From: Betaproteobacteria bacterium | GTDB lineage: Bacteria; Pseudomonadota; Gammaproteobacteria; Burkholderiales; SG8-39 | DNA: 57,661 bases | Reading direction: 5' to 3' | Assembly: GCA_004298325.1 (NCBI GenBank) | Contig: SCUF01000187.1 | Coordinates: 1-57,661, forward strand | In this document: one piece after another, positions 51,188 to 57,661 of the stretch | How the letters are laid out: every line of letters starts with the position of its first letter | Position numbering within the stretch: position 1 is the first letter of the stretch | Translations under genes and position numbers: made by a program | Notes under the pieces: model-generated | The model's database searches: none | Seen by the model: only the letters and a program-made list of their open reading frames with translations | Told to the model about the DNA's origin: nothing

Positions 51188-51220
51188 GGGGCGTCACCTT
51201 CGGGTGTCGCCCCATTTTCT
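51188..51220 (+). terminator. Hairpin with T-tract between dctP and dctQ
   Basis: GGGGCGTCACC and GGTGTCGCCCC form an 11-bp stem (one T-T mismatch) closed by a TTCG tetraloop, followed by ATTTTCT. It lies 28 bases after the dctP stop and 20 before the dctQ start. This is likely a leaky terminator that keeps the binding protein in excess. Confidence 0.75.
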
Positions 51221-51240
51221 TGTCCGAGCTTGGGTAGCAG

Positions 51241-51834
51241 ATGACTCAACGACTCATCTACATGATCGACCAGCTGAGCAAGACGGTCGGTCACGCGTTC
51301 GCCTGGTGCATCGTCATCCTCACCTTCGGCACCTGCTACGAGGTGTTCGTGCGCTACGTGCTCGACGACCCCACCAGCTGGGCGTTCGACATGAGTTACA
51401 TGTTGTACGGCGCGGTCTTCTATATGACCGGGGCCTACACGCTGTCGCGCGCCGGCCACGTGCGTGCCGACATGTTCTACCGCCTGTGGTCCGACCGCAC
51501 GCAGGCGATCGTGGAGCTGGTGCTGTACGTCCTGTTCTTCTTCCCGGGAATCCTTGCCCTCGTCATCGCGGGGTGGGGCTACGGAACCGAGTCGCTGCGA
51601 CTGCGCGAAGTGAGCGTCAACAGCCCGGCCGGCGTGCCGATCTGGCCGCTCAAGATGATGATCCCGTTCGGCGCCGGGCTGATCGCACTGCAGGGCTTCG
51701 CGGAGGTGCTGCGCTGCGTGCTGTGCCTGCGCGACGGTCGCTGGGTCGGGCGGCTGCACGACGTCGAGGAGCTTGAAAAGCAGATTATCGAGGAAGCGGC
51801 GCGCAGGCGCGCCGCGGAAGGGACGGCGTCATGA
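51241..51834 (+). CDS. dctQ: TRAP transporter small permease, DctQ family
   Basis: The 197-residue membrane protein has four helices, beginning GHAFAWCIVILTFGTCYEVF followed by VRYVLDDPTSWAFDMSYMLY, the most conserved DctQ stretch. SRAGHVRADMFYRLWSDRTQ and SPAGVPIWPLKMMIPFGAGL also fit. A charged, coiled C-terminal tail follows. DctQ is an obligate partner of DctM; its gene overlaps dctM by four bases. Confidence 0.93.
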   Translation: MTQRLIYMIDQLSKTVGHAFAWCIVILTFGTCYEVFVRYVLDDPTSWAFDMSYMLYGAVFYMTGAYTLSRAGHVRADMFYRLWSDRTQAIVELVLYVLFFFPGILALVIAGWGYGTESLRLREVSVNSPAGVPIWPLKMMIPFGAGLIALQGFAEVLRCVLCLRDGRWVGRLHDVEELEKQIIEEAARRRAAEGTAS

Positions 51835-53177
51835 GCGATCCCGGAGTCGCCCTGACGATGCTCGGGATCCTGGTCTTCACCATCATGATCGGGTTCCCGG
51901 TGGCCTTCACGCTGATGGCACTCGGCGTCGGCTTCGGCTACTACGCCTACTTCCAGCCGCACCAGGACTTCTTCGACAACCGCGTCTTCTACCTGCTGAC
52001 GCAGAACACGTTCACGGTACTGAACAACGACGCCCTGGTGTCGATTCCCCTGTTCCTGCTGATGGGGTATCTGGTCGAGCGCGCCAACATTCTCGACAAC
52101 CTGTTCAAGAGCCTGCAGATCGCCCTCAAGGCGATTCCCGCGTCGCTGGCCGTGGCGACGCTGGCCACCTGTGCCCTGTTCGCGACCGCAACCGGCATTG
52201 TCGGCGCGGTGGTGACCCTGATGGGCATGCTCGCGTTCCCGCAGATGATCAAGGCCGGCTACGACACGCGCCTCGCCTCGGGCGTGGTGTGCGCCGGCGG
52301 TTGCCTGGGAATCCTGATTCCGCCGTCGATCATGTTGATCGTTTACGGCGCCATGGCGAGTCTGTCGGTGGTCAAGCTCTACGCCGCGGCGATGATTCCC
52401 GGCGTCTTGCTTGCCGGCATGTACGTGCTCTACGTCATTGGCGTGGGGATCTTCCAGCCGCAGAAGGCGCCGCCGTTGCCCAAGGGGGAGGGCGACGTCA
52501 GCCTGCGCGTACTGATCACGATGCTGGCGAAATCTTTCTTCCCGCTCGCAGTGATGATCCTGGCGGTGCTCGGCGCGATCATGTTCGGTCTGGCAACGCC
52601 GACCGAGGCGGCGGCGGTGGGCGCATTCGGCGCCATGCTGCTGGCGGCGGGCTATCGCGCGCTGACCTGGCAGGCCTTGCGCGAATCGGTGTTCCTCACC
52701 GCGCGCACCTCGGCGATGGTGTGCTGGCTGTTCGTGGGCTCGGCGACCTTCGCGTCGGTCTTCGCCTACCTCGGCGGCAATGTGCTGATCAAGGATTTCG
52801 TGCTGAGCATGGACTTGAGCCCGATCACGTTCATGATCCTCGCGCAGATCATCATCTTCATTCTCGGCTGGCCGCTGGAGTGGACCGAGATCATCATCAT
52901 CTTCGTGCCGATCTTCCTGCCGATGCTGCCGCACTTCGGCATCGATCCGATGATGTTCGGCATCCTGGTGGCGATCAACCTGCAGACGGCGTTCCTGTCG
53001 CCGCCGATGGCCATGGCGGCGTACTACCTGAAAGGCGTCAGCCCGCCCTCCGTGCTGCTGACGCAGATCTTCAGCGGCTGCATGCCGTTCGTCTACATCG
53101 TGCTGATCACGATGCTGATGATCTACGTGTTCCCGCAGATCACGCTGTGGTTGCCGAGCATCCTTTACAGCAGTTGA
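51831..53177 (+). CDS. dctM: TRAP transporter large permease, DctM family
   Basis: The 448-residue membrane protein has about 12 helices. It has the DctM features GFPVAFTLMALGVGFGYYAY, NDALVSIPLFLLMGYLVERA, GAVVTLMGMLAFPQMIKAGY, GGCLGILIPPSIMLIVYGAM, LGAIMFGLATPTEAAAVGAF and FLSPPMAMAAYYLKGVSPPS. The transport core works by Na+ gradient and elevator motion in studied members. ATGA overlap with dctQ and three bases before the amidase start, so importer and enzyme are co-transcribed apart from the attenuator after dctP. Confidence 0.94.
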   Translation: MSDPGVALTMLGILVFTIMIGFPVAFTLMALGVGFGYYAYFQPHQDFFDNRVFYLLTQNTFTVLNNDALVSIPLFLLMGYLVERANILDNLFKSLQIALKAIPASLAVATLATCALFATATGIVGAVVTLMGMLAFPQMIKAGYDTRLASGVVCAGGCLGILIPPSIMLIVYGAMASLSVVKLYAAAMIPGVLLAGMYVLYVIGVGIFQPQKAPPLPKGEGDVSLRVLITMLAKSFFPLAVMILAVLGAIMFGLATPTEAAAVGAFGAMLLAAGYRALTWQALRESVFLTARTSAMVCWLFVGSATFASVFAYLGGNVLIKDFVLSMDLSPITFMILAQIIIFILGWPLEWTEIIIIFVPIFLPMLPHFGIDPMMFGILVAINLQTAFLSPPMAMAAYYLKGVSPPSVLLTQIFSGCMPFVYIVLITMLMIYVFPQITLWLPSILYSS

Positions 53178-53180
53178 CGC

Positions 53181-54518
53181 ATGGACGCATCGCGACTTGA
53201 GCTGCTGAGCGCCAGCGACGCGGCCCGGGCGATCGCCGAAGGCGCGATCAGCTCGGAGCAACTGGTGGCAGCCTGCCTCGCCCGCATCCGCACCGTCGAG
53301 CCGGAGGTGCAGGCCTGGCAATACCTGGATCCGGATCATGCCCTGGCGCAGGCGCGCGCGCGCGACCTCGACCGGCGCGAGGGCCGCGCGTGCGGGCCGC
53401 TGCACGGGGTGCCTGTCGGAATCAAGGACATCATCGACACCGTCGACATGCCGACCGAGGACGGCACGGTGCTGCATGCCGGACGCACGCCGGACCGCGA
53501 CGCCACGGTGGTCGCCATGCTGCGCGCCGCGGGGGCGGTGATTCTGGGCAAGACCGTGACCACCGAATGCGCCTATTTCCATCCCGGGAAGACGCGCAAC
53601 CCGCACCATTCCGGGCACACGCCGGGAGGCTCGTCTTCCGGCTCTGCGGCTGCGGTTGCCGCGGGCATGGTGCCGCTCGCTCTGGGCAGCCAGACCAACG
53701 GCTCGGTGATCCGGCCGGCGGCGTTCTGCGGCGTCTACGGCTTCAAGCCGACGCATGGGCTGATTTCGCGGCACGGCATTCTCAAGCTCTCACGGACGCT
53801 CGACCACGTCGGGGTTTTCGCCCGTACGCTGGAAGACATCGCGCTGGCTGCCGAGCAGCTGGTCGGGCACGACGAACGCGACCCCGACACGACTCCGCGC
53901 GCGCGTATCCCGTTGGTGCGCACGGCGGCCGAAGAGCCGCCGCTGCCGCCGCTGCTGGCCTTCGTGAAGACCCCGGTCTGGGACCGCGCCGCTGCCGAGA
54001 CGCGCGACGCCTTCGCCGAGCTGACCGAGGCGCTCGGCGCGCAGTGCGAGGTCTACGAGCTGCCCGAATCGTTGCGCGCGGCCTGGGACTGGCATCGCAC
54101 CATCATGGAGGCGGAGATGGCGGCCAATCTCGAGCGCGAGTGGGAAAAGGGGCGCGACCGGCTTTCGGAGCCGCTGCGCGCGCTGCTGGCGCGCGGGCAC
54201 GAAGTGAAGGCGGTCGAATACCAGAAGGCGCTGGCGCGGATTGCGGTCCTCAACCAGGGATTCGAGGAGCTGTTCTCGCGCTATGACGCGGTGCTGACGC
54301 CGTCCGCTCCCGGCACTGCACCCGAAGGACTGACGGCAACCGGCGACCCCGCGTTCTGCTCCCTCTGGACCCTGTGCGGAATGCCCGCGCTCAACCTGCC
54401 GCTGATGCGCGGCGAGAACGCGCTGCCGCTCGGCGCGCAACTGGTCGGGGCACGCCATGACGACGCGCGCCTGCTGCGCACGGCACGCTGGCTCGTATCC
54501 CAAGTGCAGGCGGATTGA
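53181..54518 (+). CDS. Amidase-signature-family hydrolase
   Basis: The 445-residue enzyme has the complete Ser-cisSer-Lys triad of amidase-signature enzymes: Lys in LHGVPVGIKDIIDTVDMPTE, the cis-Ser in GHTPGGSSSGSAAAVAAG and the nucleophile Ser in LGSQTNGSVIRPAAFCGVYG. GatA-specific context (gatB/gatC neighbours) is absent, so it is a catabolic or biosynthetic amidase. Directly after the TRAP genes it may hydrolyse the imported amide or a product of it; this is inference. No signal peptide, so cytoplasmic. C-terminal LNLPLMRGENALPLGAQLVG is typical. Confidence 0.92.
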   Translation: MDASRLELLSASDAARAIAEGAISSEQLVAACLARIRTVEPEVQAWQYLDPDHALAQARARDLDRREGRACGPLHGVPVGIKDIIDTVDMPTEDGTVLHAGRTPDRDATVVAMLRAAGAVILGKTVTTECAYFHPGKTRNPHHSGHTPGGSSSGSAAAVAAGMVPLALGSQTNGSVIRPAAFCGVYGFKPTHGLISRHGILKLSRTLDHVGVFARTLEDIALAAEQLVGHDERDPDTTPRARIPLVRTAAEEPPLPPLLAFVKTPVWDRAAAETRDAFAELTEALGAQCEVYELPESLRAAWDWHRTIMEAEMAANLEREWEKGRDRLSEPLRALLARGHEVKAVEYQKALARIAVLNQGFEELFSRYDAVLTPSAPGTAPEGLTATGDPAFCSLWTLCGMPALNLPLMRGENALPLGAQLVGARHDDARLLRTARWLVSQVQAD

Positions 54519-54542
54519 GACCGAAGAAAGGAACCCCGGATC

Positions 54543-54710
54543 ATGCCGATCAAGCTCTTCGCCGGACTCGTCGCCGTGGTGCTGATGGTGTCCTTCCTGA
54601 GCCCGGTGGTATACAAGCTGAAGGACGTCGCGCTCGGCATCGTCATCGCGATCGGCATCGTCCTGATGCTGGTCGATCTCTGGGAATCGCTGCAGTCGAA
54701 GGAAGACTGA
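54543..54710 (+). CDS. 55-residue two-helix membrane protein of unknown function
   Basis: MPIKLFAGLVAVVLMVSFLS, then a short loop PVVYKLKDVA, a second helix LGIVIAIGIVLMLVDLWE and the tail SLQSKED. GAAAGGAACCCC precedes the ATG by 6-18 bases. It is 24 bases after the amidase stop, so it is probably the last gene of the TRAP/amidase operon. I do not recognise a family. Coding signal is good: codon third positions are G/C-rich and the two helices are clean. Confidence 0.7.
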   Translation: MPIKLFAGLVAVVLMVSFLSPVVYKLKDVALGIVIAIGIVLMLVDLWESLQSKED

Positions 54711-54747
54711 GGGCGCGCCGCAGCCGGCGCCCGGGTGGCCGGCACGG

Positions 54748-55710
54748 CTAGCGGCTCTGGGAGTTCGCCTGCGCTGCCGGTTGCGCCGACAGCGAATAGC
54801 AGGCGCGGCGCATCCGGTCCAGCTCGTCATTCTGGATGGCCGCGCGCAGGAAACGCATCGTCGTCTCGATCTCCACGCGGTACAGATTGGCGCCGCCGAA
54901 ATGCGCCTCGGCGTAGCGCTCCACGCCGCCGAGCTTGCCTTCGATGCGCTTGCGCGCCACGTTGTCGTAGTAGTCCGGCGTCTTCAGCACCACGTCGCTG
55001 GGCGAACGGTAGTTCACCACCTCGCGGCCGTTGAGCAGCGTTTCGCGCGCGAGGCCGCCCCAGACGAACTCCTGGTAGAGAAAATCGCGGCATTTCTCGA
55101 GATAGGTGCGGTCGGCCATCTGCGCGATCAGGTCGGCGGTGCCGACGATGCAGCCGAGCACGTGATCGCGCGGGTCCTCCACCGCGAGCTCATCGATGTC
55201 GATTTCGTAGCCGGTGAAGTGCACCAGCCTGGCGGCCACCAGCGCCTCGGCAGCGAAGCCGAGGCGCGGCAGGTAGTCGAGCAGGAAATCGGCGCTGCGG
55301 CTGACGTGCACCTTGGTGAACACGGCGCCGTTTTCGACCTGGCTTTCGGCCTTGCGCTTCAGGTAGCCCGAATCGTGCAGCAGCGCGATGATGACGCCGA
55401 GCATGGCGCGCCGCGGCCCGAGGCGTGCGCTCTCCGGCTGCGTGCGGTCGTGACCGTCGATCAGTCGCGCCGTCGCCAGTGCGGCGTCCAGGGTGTGGCG
55501 CAGGTCGTGGTAGAGCGTGTCGCAGACGAGGTAGCCGGGATAGGTGCCGCTAAACAGGGCCTTGATGTCCTCGAAGGCGCTCGTCAGCTTGCCAAAATCC
55601 GCCCCCGGATAGCGCGACGCGAACAGCCGCACCACCGCACTGCCAACGAGGTCCGCATCCTCGACGTTGACGCGGTTGGAAACGTCATTCTGGGTGAGTC
55701 GGCCCTGCAT
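54748..55710 (-). CDS. HD-domain phosphohydrolase-like protein
   Basis: The 320-residue cytosolic protein has an HD metal site: YHDLRHTLDAALATARLIDG with a His-Asp-Arg-His pattern, then VIIALLHDSGYLKR (HD) and, further on, VHFTGYEIDIDEL and GCIVGTADLIAQMADRTYLE. This resembles HD/PDEase-like hydrolases of nucleotides or second messengers; the substrate is unknown. The ATG at 55710 follows GGAGG by 7 bases, so the longer ORF start at 55842 is rejected. It lies 98 bases downstream of the RNase P RNA on the same strand and converges with the small gene at 54710. Confidence 0.82.
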   Translation of the reverse strand: MQGRLTQNDVSNRVNVEDADLVGSAVVRLFASRYPGADFGKLTSAFEDIKALFSGTYPGYLVCDTLYHDLRHTLDAALATARLIDGHDRTQPESARLGPRRAMLGVIIALLHDSGYLKRKAESQVENGAVFTKVHVSRSADFLLDYLPRLGFAAEALVAARLVHFTGYEIDIDELAVEDPRDHVLGCIVGTADLIAQMADRTYLEKCRDFLYQEFVWGGLARETLLNGREVVNYRSPSDVVLKTPDYYDNVARKRIEGKLGGVERYAEAHFGGANLYRVEIETTMRFLRAAIQNDELDRMRRACYSLSAQPAAQANSQSR

Positions 55711-55807
55711 TGCAGAGCCTCCGGAGGGGTGGGGAAGTTGGGACATTCTCGCCACCCGGATCCCGCTTACGCCATGACTTATTTCACTTTTCCAGCCAAT
55801 CTGGAAA

Positions 55808-56154
55808 CGGGAGCCGGCCGATAAGCCGGGTTCTGTAGGCAAGTACCCGTGAGGGCCATGCCCTGGCAGCCATTCCTCTGGCCCCGGGGTTACCCTCGGG
55901 GCTCAAGCCACCTACCCGCAAGCTCGGCCGAGCAGGCCTCAGACGCTTGCCTATTTGGTGTTGCTCCGGATGGAGGTTGCCGCGTTTCACCCCCCGGTTT
56001 TGAGGCCGGGGACTCGTCTCTGTGGCCCTGTTCGTCGCCTTCGCGCCGCTTGCGCGGCATTTATGCGCGCCGGGGTGTTACCCCGCATCCTGCCCTGCGG
56101 AGCCCGGACTTTCCTCCACGCCTTGCGGCGCAGCGGCTGCCTGGCCAGCTCCCG
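55808..56154 (-). ncRNA. rnpB: RNase P RNA (bacterial A type)
   Basis: The minus strand carries the universal 5' core GAGGAAAGTCCGGGCTCC (P3/P4 region), then CAGGGCAGG, a GGTAACACCCCGG stretch, and toward the 3' end GAAACGCGGCAACCTCCATC, the core AGAGGAATGGC stretch and the terminal ACAGAACCCGGCTTATCGG. The ends GGGAGCTGGCC and GGCCGGCTCCC pair as P1. About 347 nucleotides. It is the catalytic RNA that processes tRNA 5' ends. A 7-bp hairpin (TTTCCAG/CTGGAAA) follows immediately but lacks a T-tract. Short ORFs over this region are spurious. Confidence 0.96.
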
Positions 56155-56159
56155 CGCGT

Positions 56160-56165
56160 ATTCTA
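56160..56165 (-). promoter_or_regulatory. Probable -10 box of the RNase P RNA promoter
   Basis: TAGAAT on the minus strand at 56165-56160 is one base from TATAAT and places +1 at about 56153, matching the 5' end of P1. Its first three bases are the stop codon TAG of the DUF3025 gene. No good -35 was found. Confidence 0.6.
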
Positions 56166-56927
56166 CCGCGCTGCAGCACCGGGAGCGCCGCAAACATCCT
56201 TGCGCAGCGGCCGGAAGTAGCGTTCATCGGCATAGAACGCCTCGCACGCTGTCCCCGGGTGCCAGTCCGGGTAGCCGAAGATCGGCAGCGACGCGAGCGC
56301 CTTGGGCGAGCCGCCCGGCGCGTGAAGCCGCAGCCACTCGGCGGCGCTGGCATCGGGGTCGGCGTCGTGGGGCGCGAACATCACCTTGCAGGTGATGCCG
56401 GGCCATGGATGGCGCGACTGATCGAGCACCGCGTGACCCAGCACGACGATCCGGAGCCCGCGCCGCACGCGTTCGCGATGCTCCCAGAACAGTTCCTTCC
56501 AGCGGCAGGCACGCACCATCGCCTCGAGGCCGGCATCGTCGCAGAGCACGATTGCGCCGCCTTCGTCGAAAATCGTCAGCAGGTCGCGCAGCCGCCCCCG
56601 GCGGCCGGATTCGCGCGGCAGTTCGGCTGCGTGCAGCGCATTGATCATTGCCTTGGTGCGCGGAAAGGCGAGCCACGCCAGTGCGTTGAAGAGGTCATGC
56701 CAATTCTGCGCGCGCGTCGAGACCTGCCCCGACTCATGGACGTGGATTTCATAATAGGGACCGGAGGCGGCCGGCGGCACGAAGCGCACCGGCTTGTCGC
56801 TGGCGGTGCGCACGCCGGCTGCTTCAGCCAGCGCGTTGAGCGCTTCGAGCGTCGGCCAGCCGTCCCGAGGCAGCCGGTCCAGCCAGCGCGCTAGCGGGTC
56901 GTAGACGGGGTGGACGCAAGCTTCCAC
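56163..56927 (-). CDS. DUF3025 family protein
   Basis: The 254-residue protein of unknown function has the features of the proteobacterial DUF3025 family: [40 protein letters not shown] followed by [20 protein letters not shown], and [19 protein letters not shown]. The N-W-H-D-L-F-N-A-L element and the C-terminal [12 protein letters not shown] are strongly conserved as I recall. It starts with GTG 56927 inside the dihydroorotase gene (37-base overlap) and ends 9 bases before the RNase P RNA. No signal or membrane segment. The pyrC-DUF3025 pairing is common in betaproteobacteria as far as I remember, suggesting coupled translation rather than a shared reaction. Confidence 0.82.
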   Translation of the reverse strand: MEACVHPVYDPLARWLDRLPRDGWPTLEALNALAEAAGVRTASDKPVRFVPPAASGPYYEIHVHESGQVSTRAQNWHDLFNALAWLAFPRTKAMINALHAAELPRESGRRGRLRDLLTIFDEGGAIVLCDDAGLEAMVRACRWKELFWEHRERVRRGLRIVVLGHAVLDQSRHPWPGITCKVMFAPHDADPDASAAEWLRLHAPGGSPKALASLPIFGYPDWHPGTACEAFYADERYFRPLRKDVCGAPGAAAR

Positions 56928-57661
56928 GGCAGGACCTCGCCGGCGCGCAGCGGAACGAGCTCCTCGCCCGGACCGAAGGCGATCACCGCCGGCACCGTCC
57001 AGTCCTCGCGCACCAGGGTGATGGTGTCGCGATTCGGCGGCAGGCCGTAGAACCGGGGTCCGAATCGGCTGGCGAAACCCTCCAGACGGTCGAGCGCCCC
57101 GGCCTCTTCGAACGCAATGGCGTACAACTCGATCGCGGCGTGCGCCGTGTACAGGCCGGCGCAGCCGCAGGCCGCCTCTTTCGCGCTGCGCGCATGCGGC
57201 GCGCTGTCGGTGCCGAGAAAGAACTTGGGATTGCCGGAAATGACCGCTTCCACCAGCGCTTCGCGATGCGCTTCACGCTTGAGCAGCGGCAGGCAATAGT
57301 GGTGCGGCCGGATGCCGCCGAGGAAGAGCGCGTTGCGGTTCAGCAGCAGATGGTGCGCGGTCACCGTCGCGGCGATGTTGGGGCCGGTCACCTCGACGAA
57401 ATGCACCGCGTGGCTGGTGGTGATGTGCTCGAGCACCACCTTGAGCGTCGGATAGCGCGCCACCAGCGGGCCGAGCACGTCCTCGAGGAAGACCTTCTCG
57501 CGATCGAAGATGTCCACTTCGGGGTCGGTCACTTCGCCGTGCACCAGCAGCGGCAGGCCGAGTTCCGCCATGCGCTCGAGAACGCCGAAACAGCGCGAGA
57601 GGCGCGTGACGCCCGCATCCGAATGCGTGGTGGCGCCGGCCGGGTAGAGTTTCACCGCGTG
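56891..57661 (-). CDS. pyrC: Dihydroorotase (5' end outside window)
   Basis: About 256 C-terminal residues of the class II (E. coli-type) dihydroorotase are visible, from [19 protein letters not shown] (containing the Lys that is carbamylated and binds both zinc ions). [20 protein letters not shown] (zinc His) follows, then [17 protein letters not shown] (zinc His), [20 protein letters not shown] and [20 protein letters not shown] (catalytic Asp). It closes carbamoyl aspartate to dihydroorotate in pyrimidine synthesis. The N-terminal HxH metal motif and roughly 90 residues lie beyond base 57661. The reading frame is open to the window edge. Confidence 0.95.
   Translation of the reverse strand, partial: HAVKLYPAGATTHSDAGVTRLSRCFGVLERMAELGLPLLVHGEVTDPEVDIFDREKVFLEDVLGPLVARYPTLKVVLEHITTSHAVHFVEVTGPNIAATVTAHHLLLNRNALFLGGIRPHHYCLPLLKREAHREALVEAVISGNPKFFLGTDSAPHARSAKEAACGCAGLYTAHAAIELYAIAFEEAGALDRLEGFASRFGPRFYGLPPNRDTITLVREDWTVPAVIAFGPGEELVPLRAGEVLPWKLASTPSTTR

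Noticed and set aside
54711-54732. GGGCGC/GCGCCC stem between the 55-residue gene and the HD gene
   Set aside because: Only six base pairs, no T-tract on either strand; too weak to call a terminator although a bidirectional one would be expected here.
55711-55842. Upstream start for the HD-domain protein
   Set aside because: The extra sequence runs toward the RNase P RNA and lacks the GGAGG seen before the ATG at 55710.
55849-56395. Several ORFs of 60-146 residues across the RNase P region
   Set aside because: The sequence is explained by the conserved RNA core; these translations have no coding character.

Overview
The window is about 57.7 kb of very GC-rich DNA. It carries compact, overlapping bacterial operons, tripartite TRAP transporters of two kinds, an A-type RNase P RNA and a betaproteobacterial style of gene content. 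I infer a betaproteobacterium (Burkholderiales/Rhodocyclales-like), but nothing in the window fixes the genus. No tRNA, rRNA, CRISPR array, insertion sequence or phage gene was seen. Because of the GC content, long shadow ORFs run opposite most real genes and are left out.

Layout: (1) 1-1206, minus: the end of a TAXI-type TRAP system. (2) 1361-4596, plus: an MscS channel, a CPA-type cation/proton antiporter and a YbdK-type glutamate-cysteine ligase. (3) 4332-15722, minus, one tight operon: otsB - glgX - treZ - malQ/treY fusion - predicted (alpha/alpha)6 glucosidase. (4) 15929-17128, plus: a first glgC. (5) 17205-31309, minus, a ten-gene operon: glgB - glgE - treS/maltokinase fusion - small MscS-like membrane protein - second glgC - glucokinase - complete sugar ABC importer. 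(6) 31476-32951, plus: glgA. (7) 32935-37793, minus: an otsA with an N-terminal membrane sensor-like module, then glgP. (8) 37846-42448: a CaCA cation exchanger, a TerD-like protein, and a minus-strand ppk2/slipin/NfeD group. (9) 42569-49872, plus: a ten-gene Mrp/Mbh-like antiporter operon with three NuoL/M/N-type subunits and no full-length MnhA. (10) 50030-54710, plus: a DctP-type TRAP transporter, an amidase and a tiny membrane protein. (11) 54748-57661, minus: an HD-domain protein, the RNase P RNA, a DUF3025 protein and a 5'-truncated dihydroorotase.

As a system, regions 3-7 encode almost everything known for alpha-glucan and trehalose interconversion: glycogen synthesis (GlgC x2, GlgA, GlgB), breakdown (GlgP, GlgX, MalQ), three trehalose routes (OtsAB, TreYZ, TreS), the maltose-1-phosphate GlgE route, glucokinase and a sugar importer. 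With the mechanosensitive channels, the Na+/H+, Ca2+ and K+/H+ type antiporters, slipin/NfeD and TerD around it, the region reads as an osmotic/ion-stress and carbon-storage island. The parts that look least described are the membrane-anchored OtsA, the MscS-like protein embedded in the GlgE operon, the MalQ-TreY fusion with its downstream glucosidase, and the Mrp variant. The joint role is inference from context.
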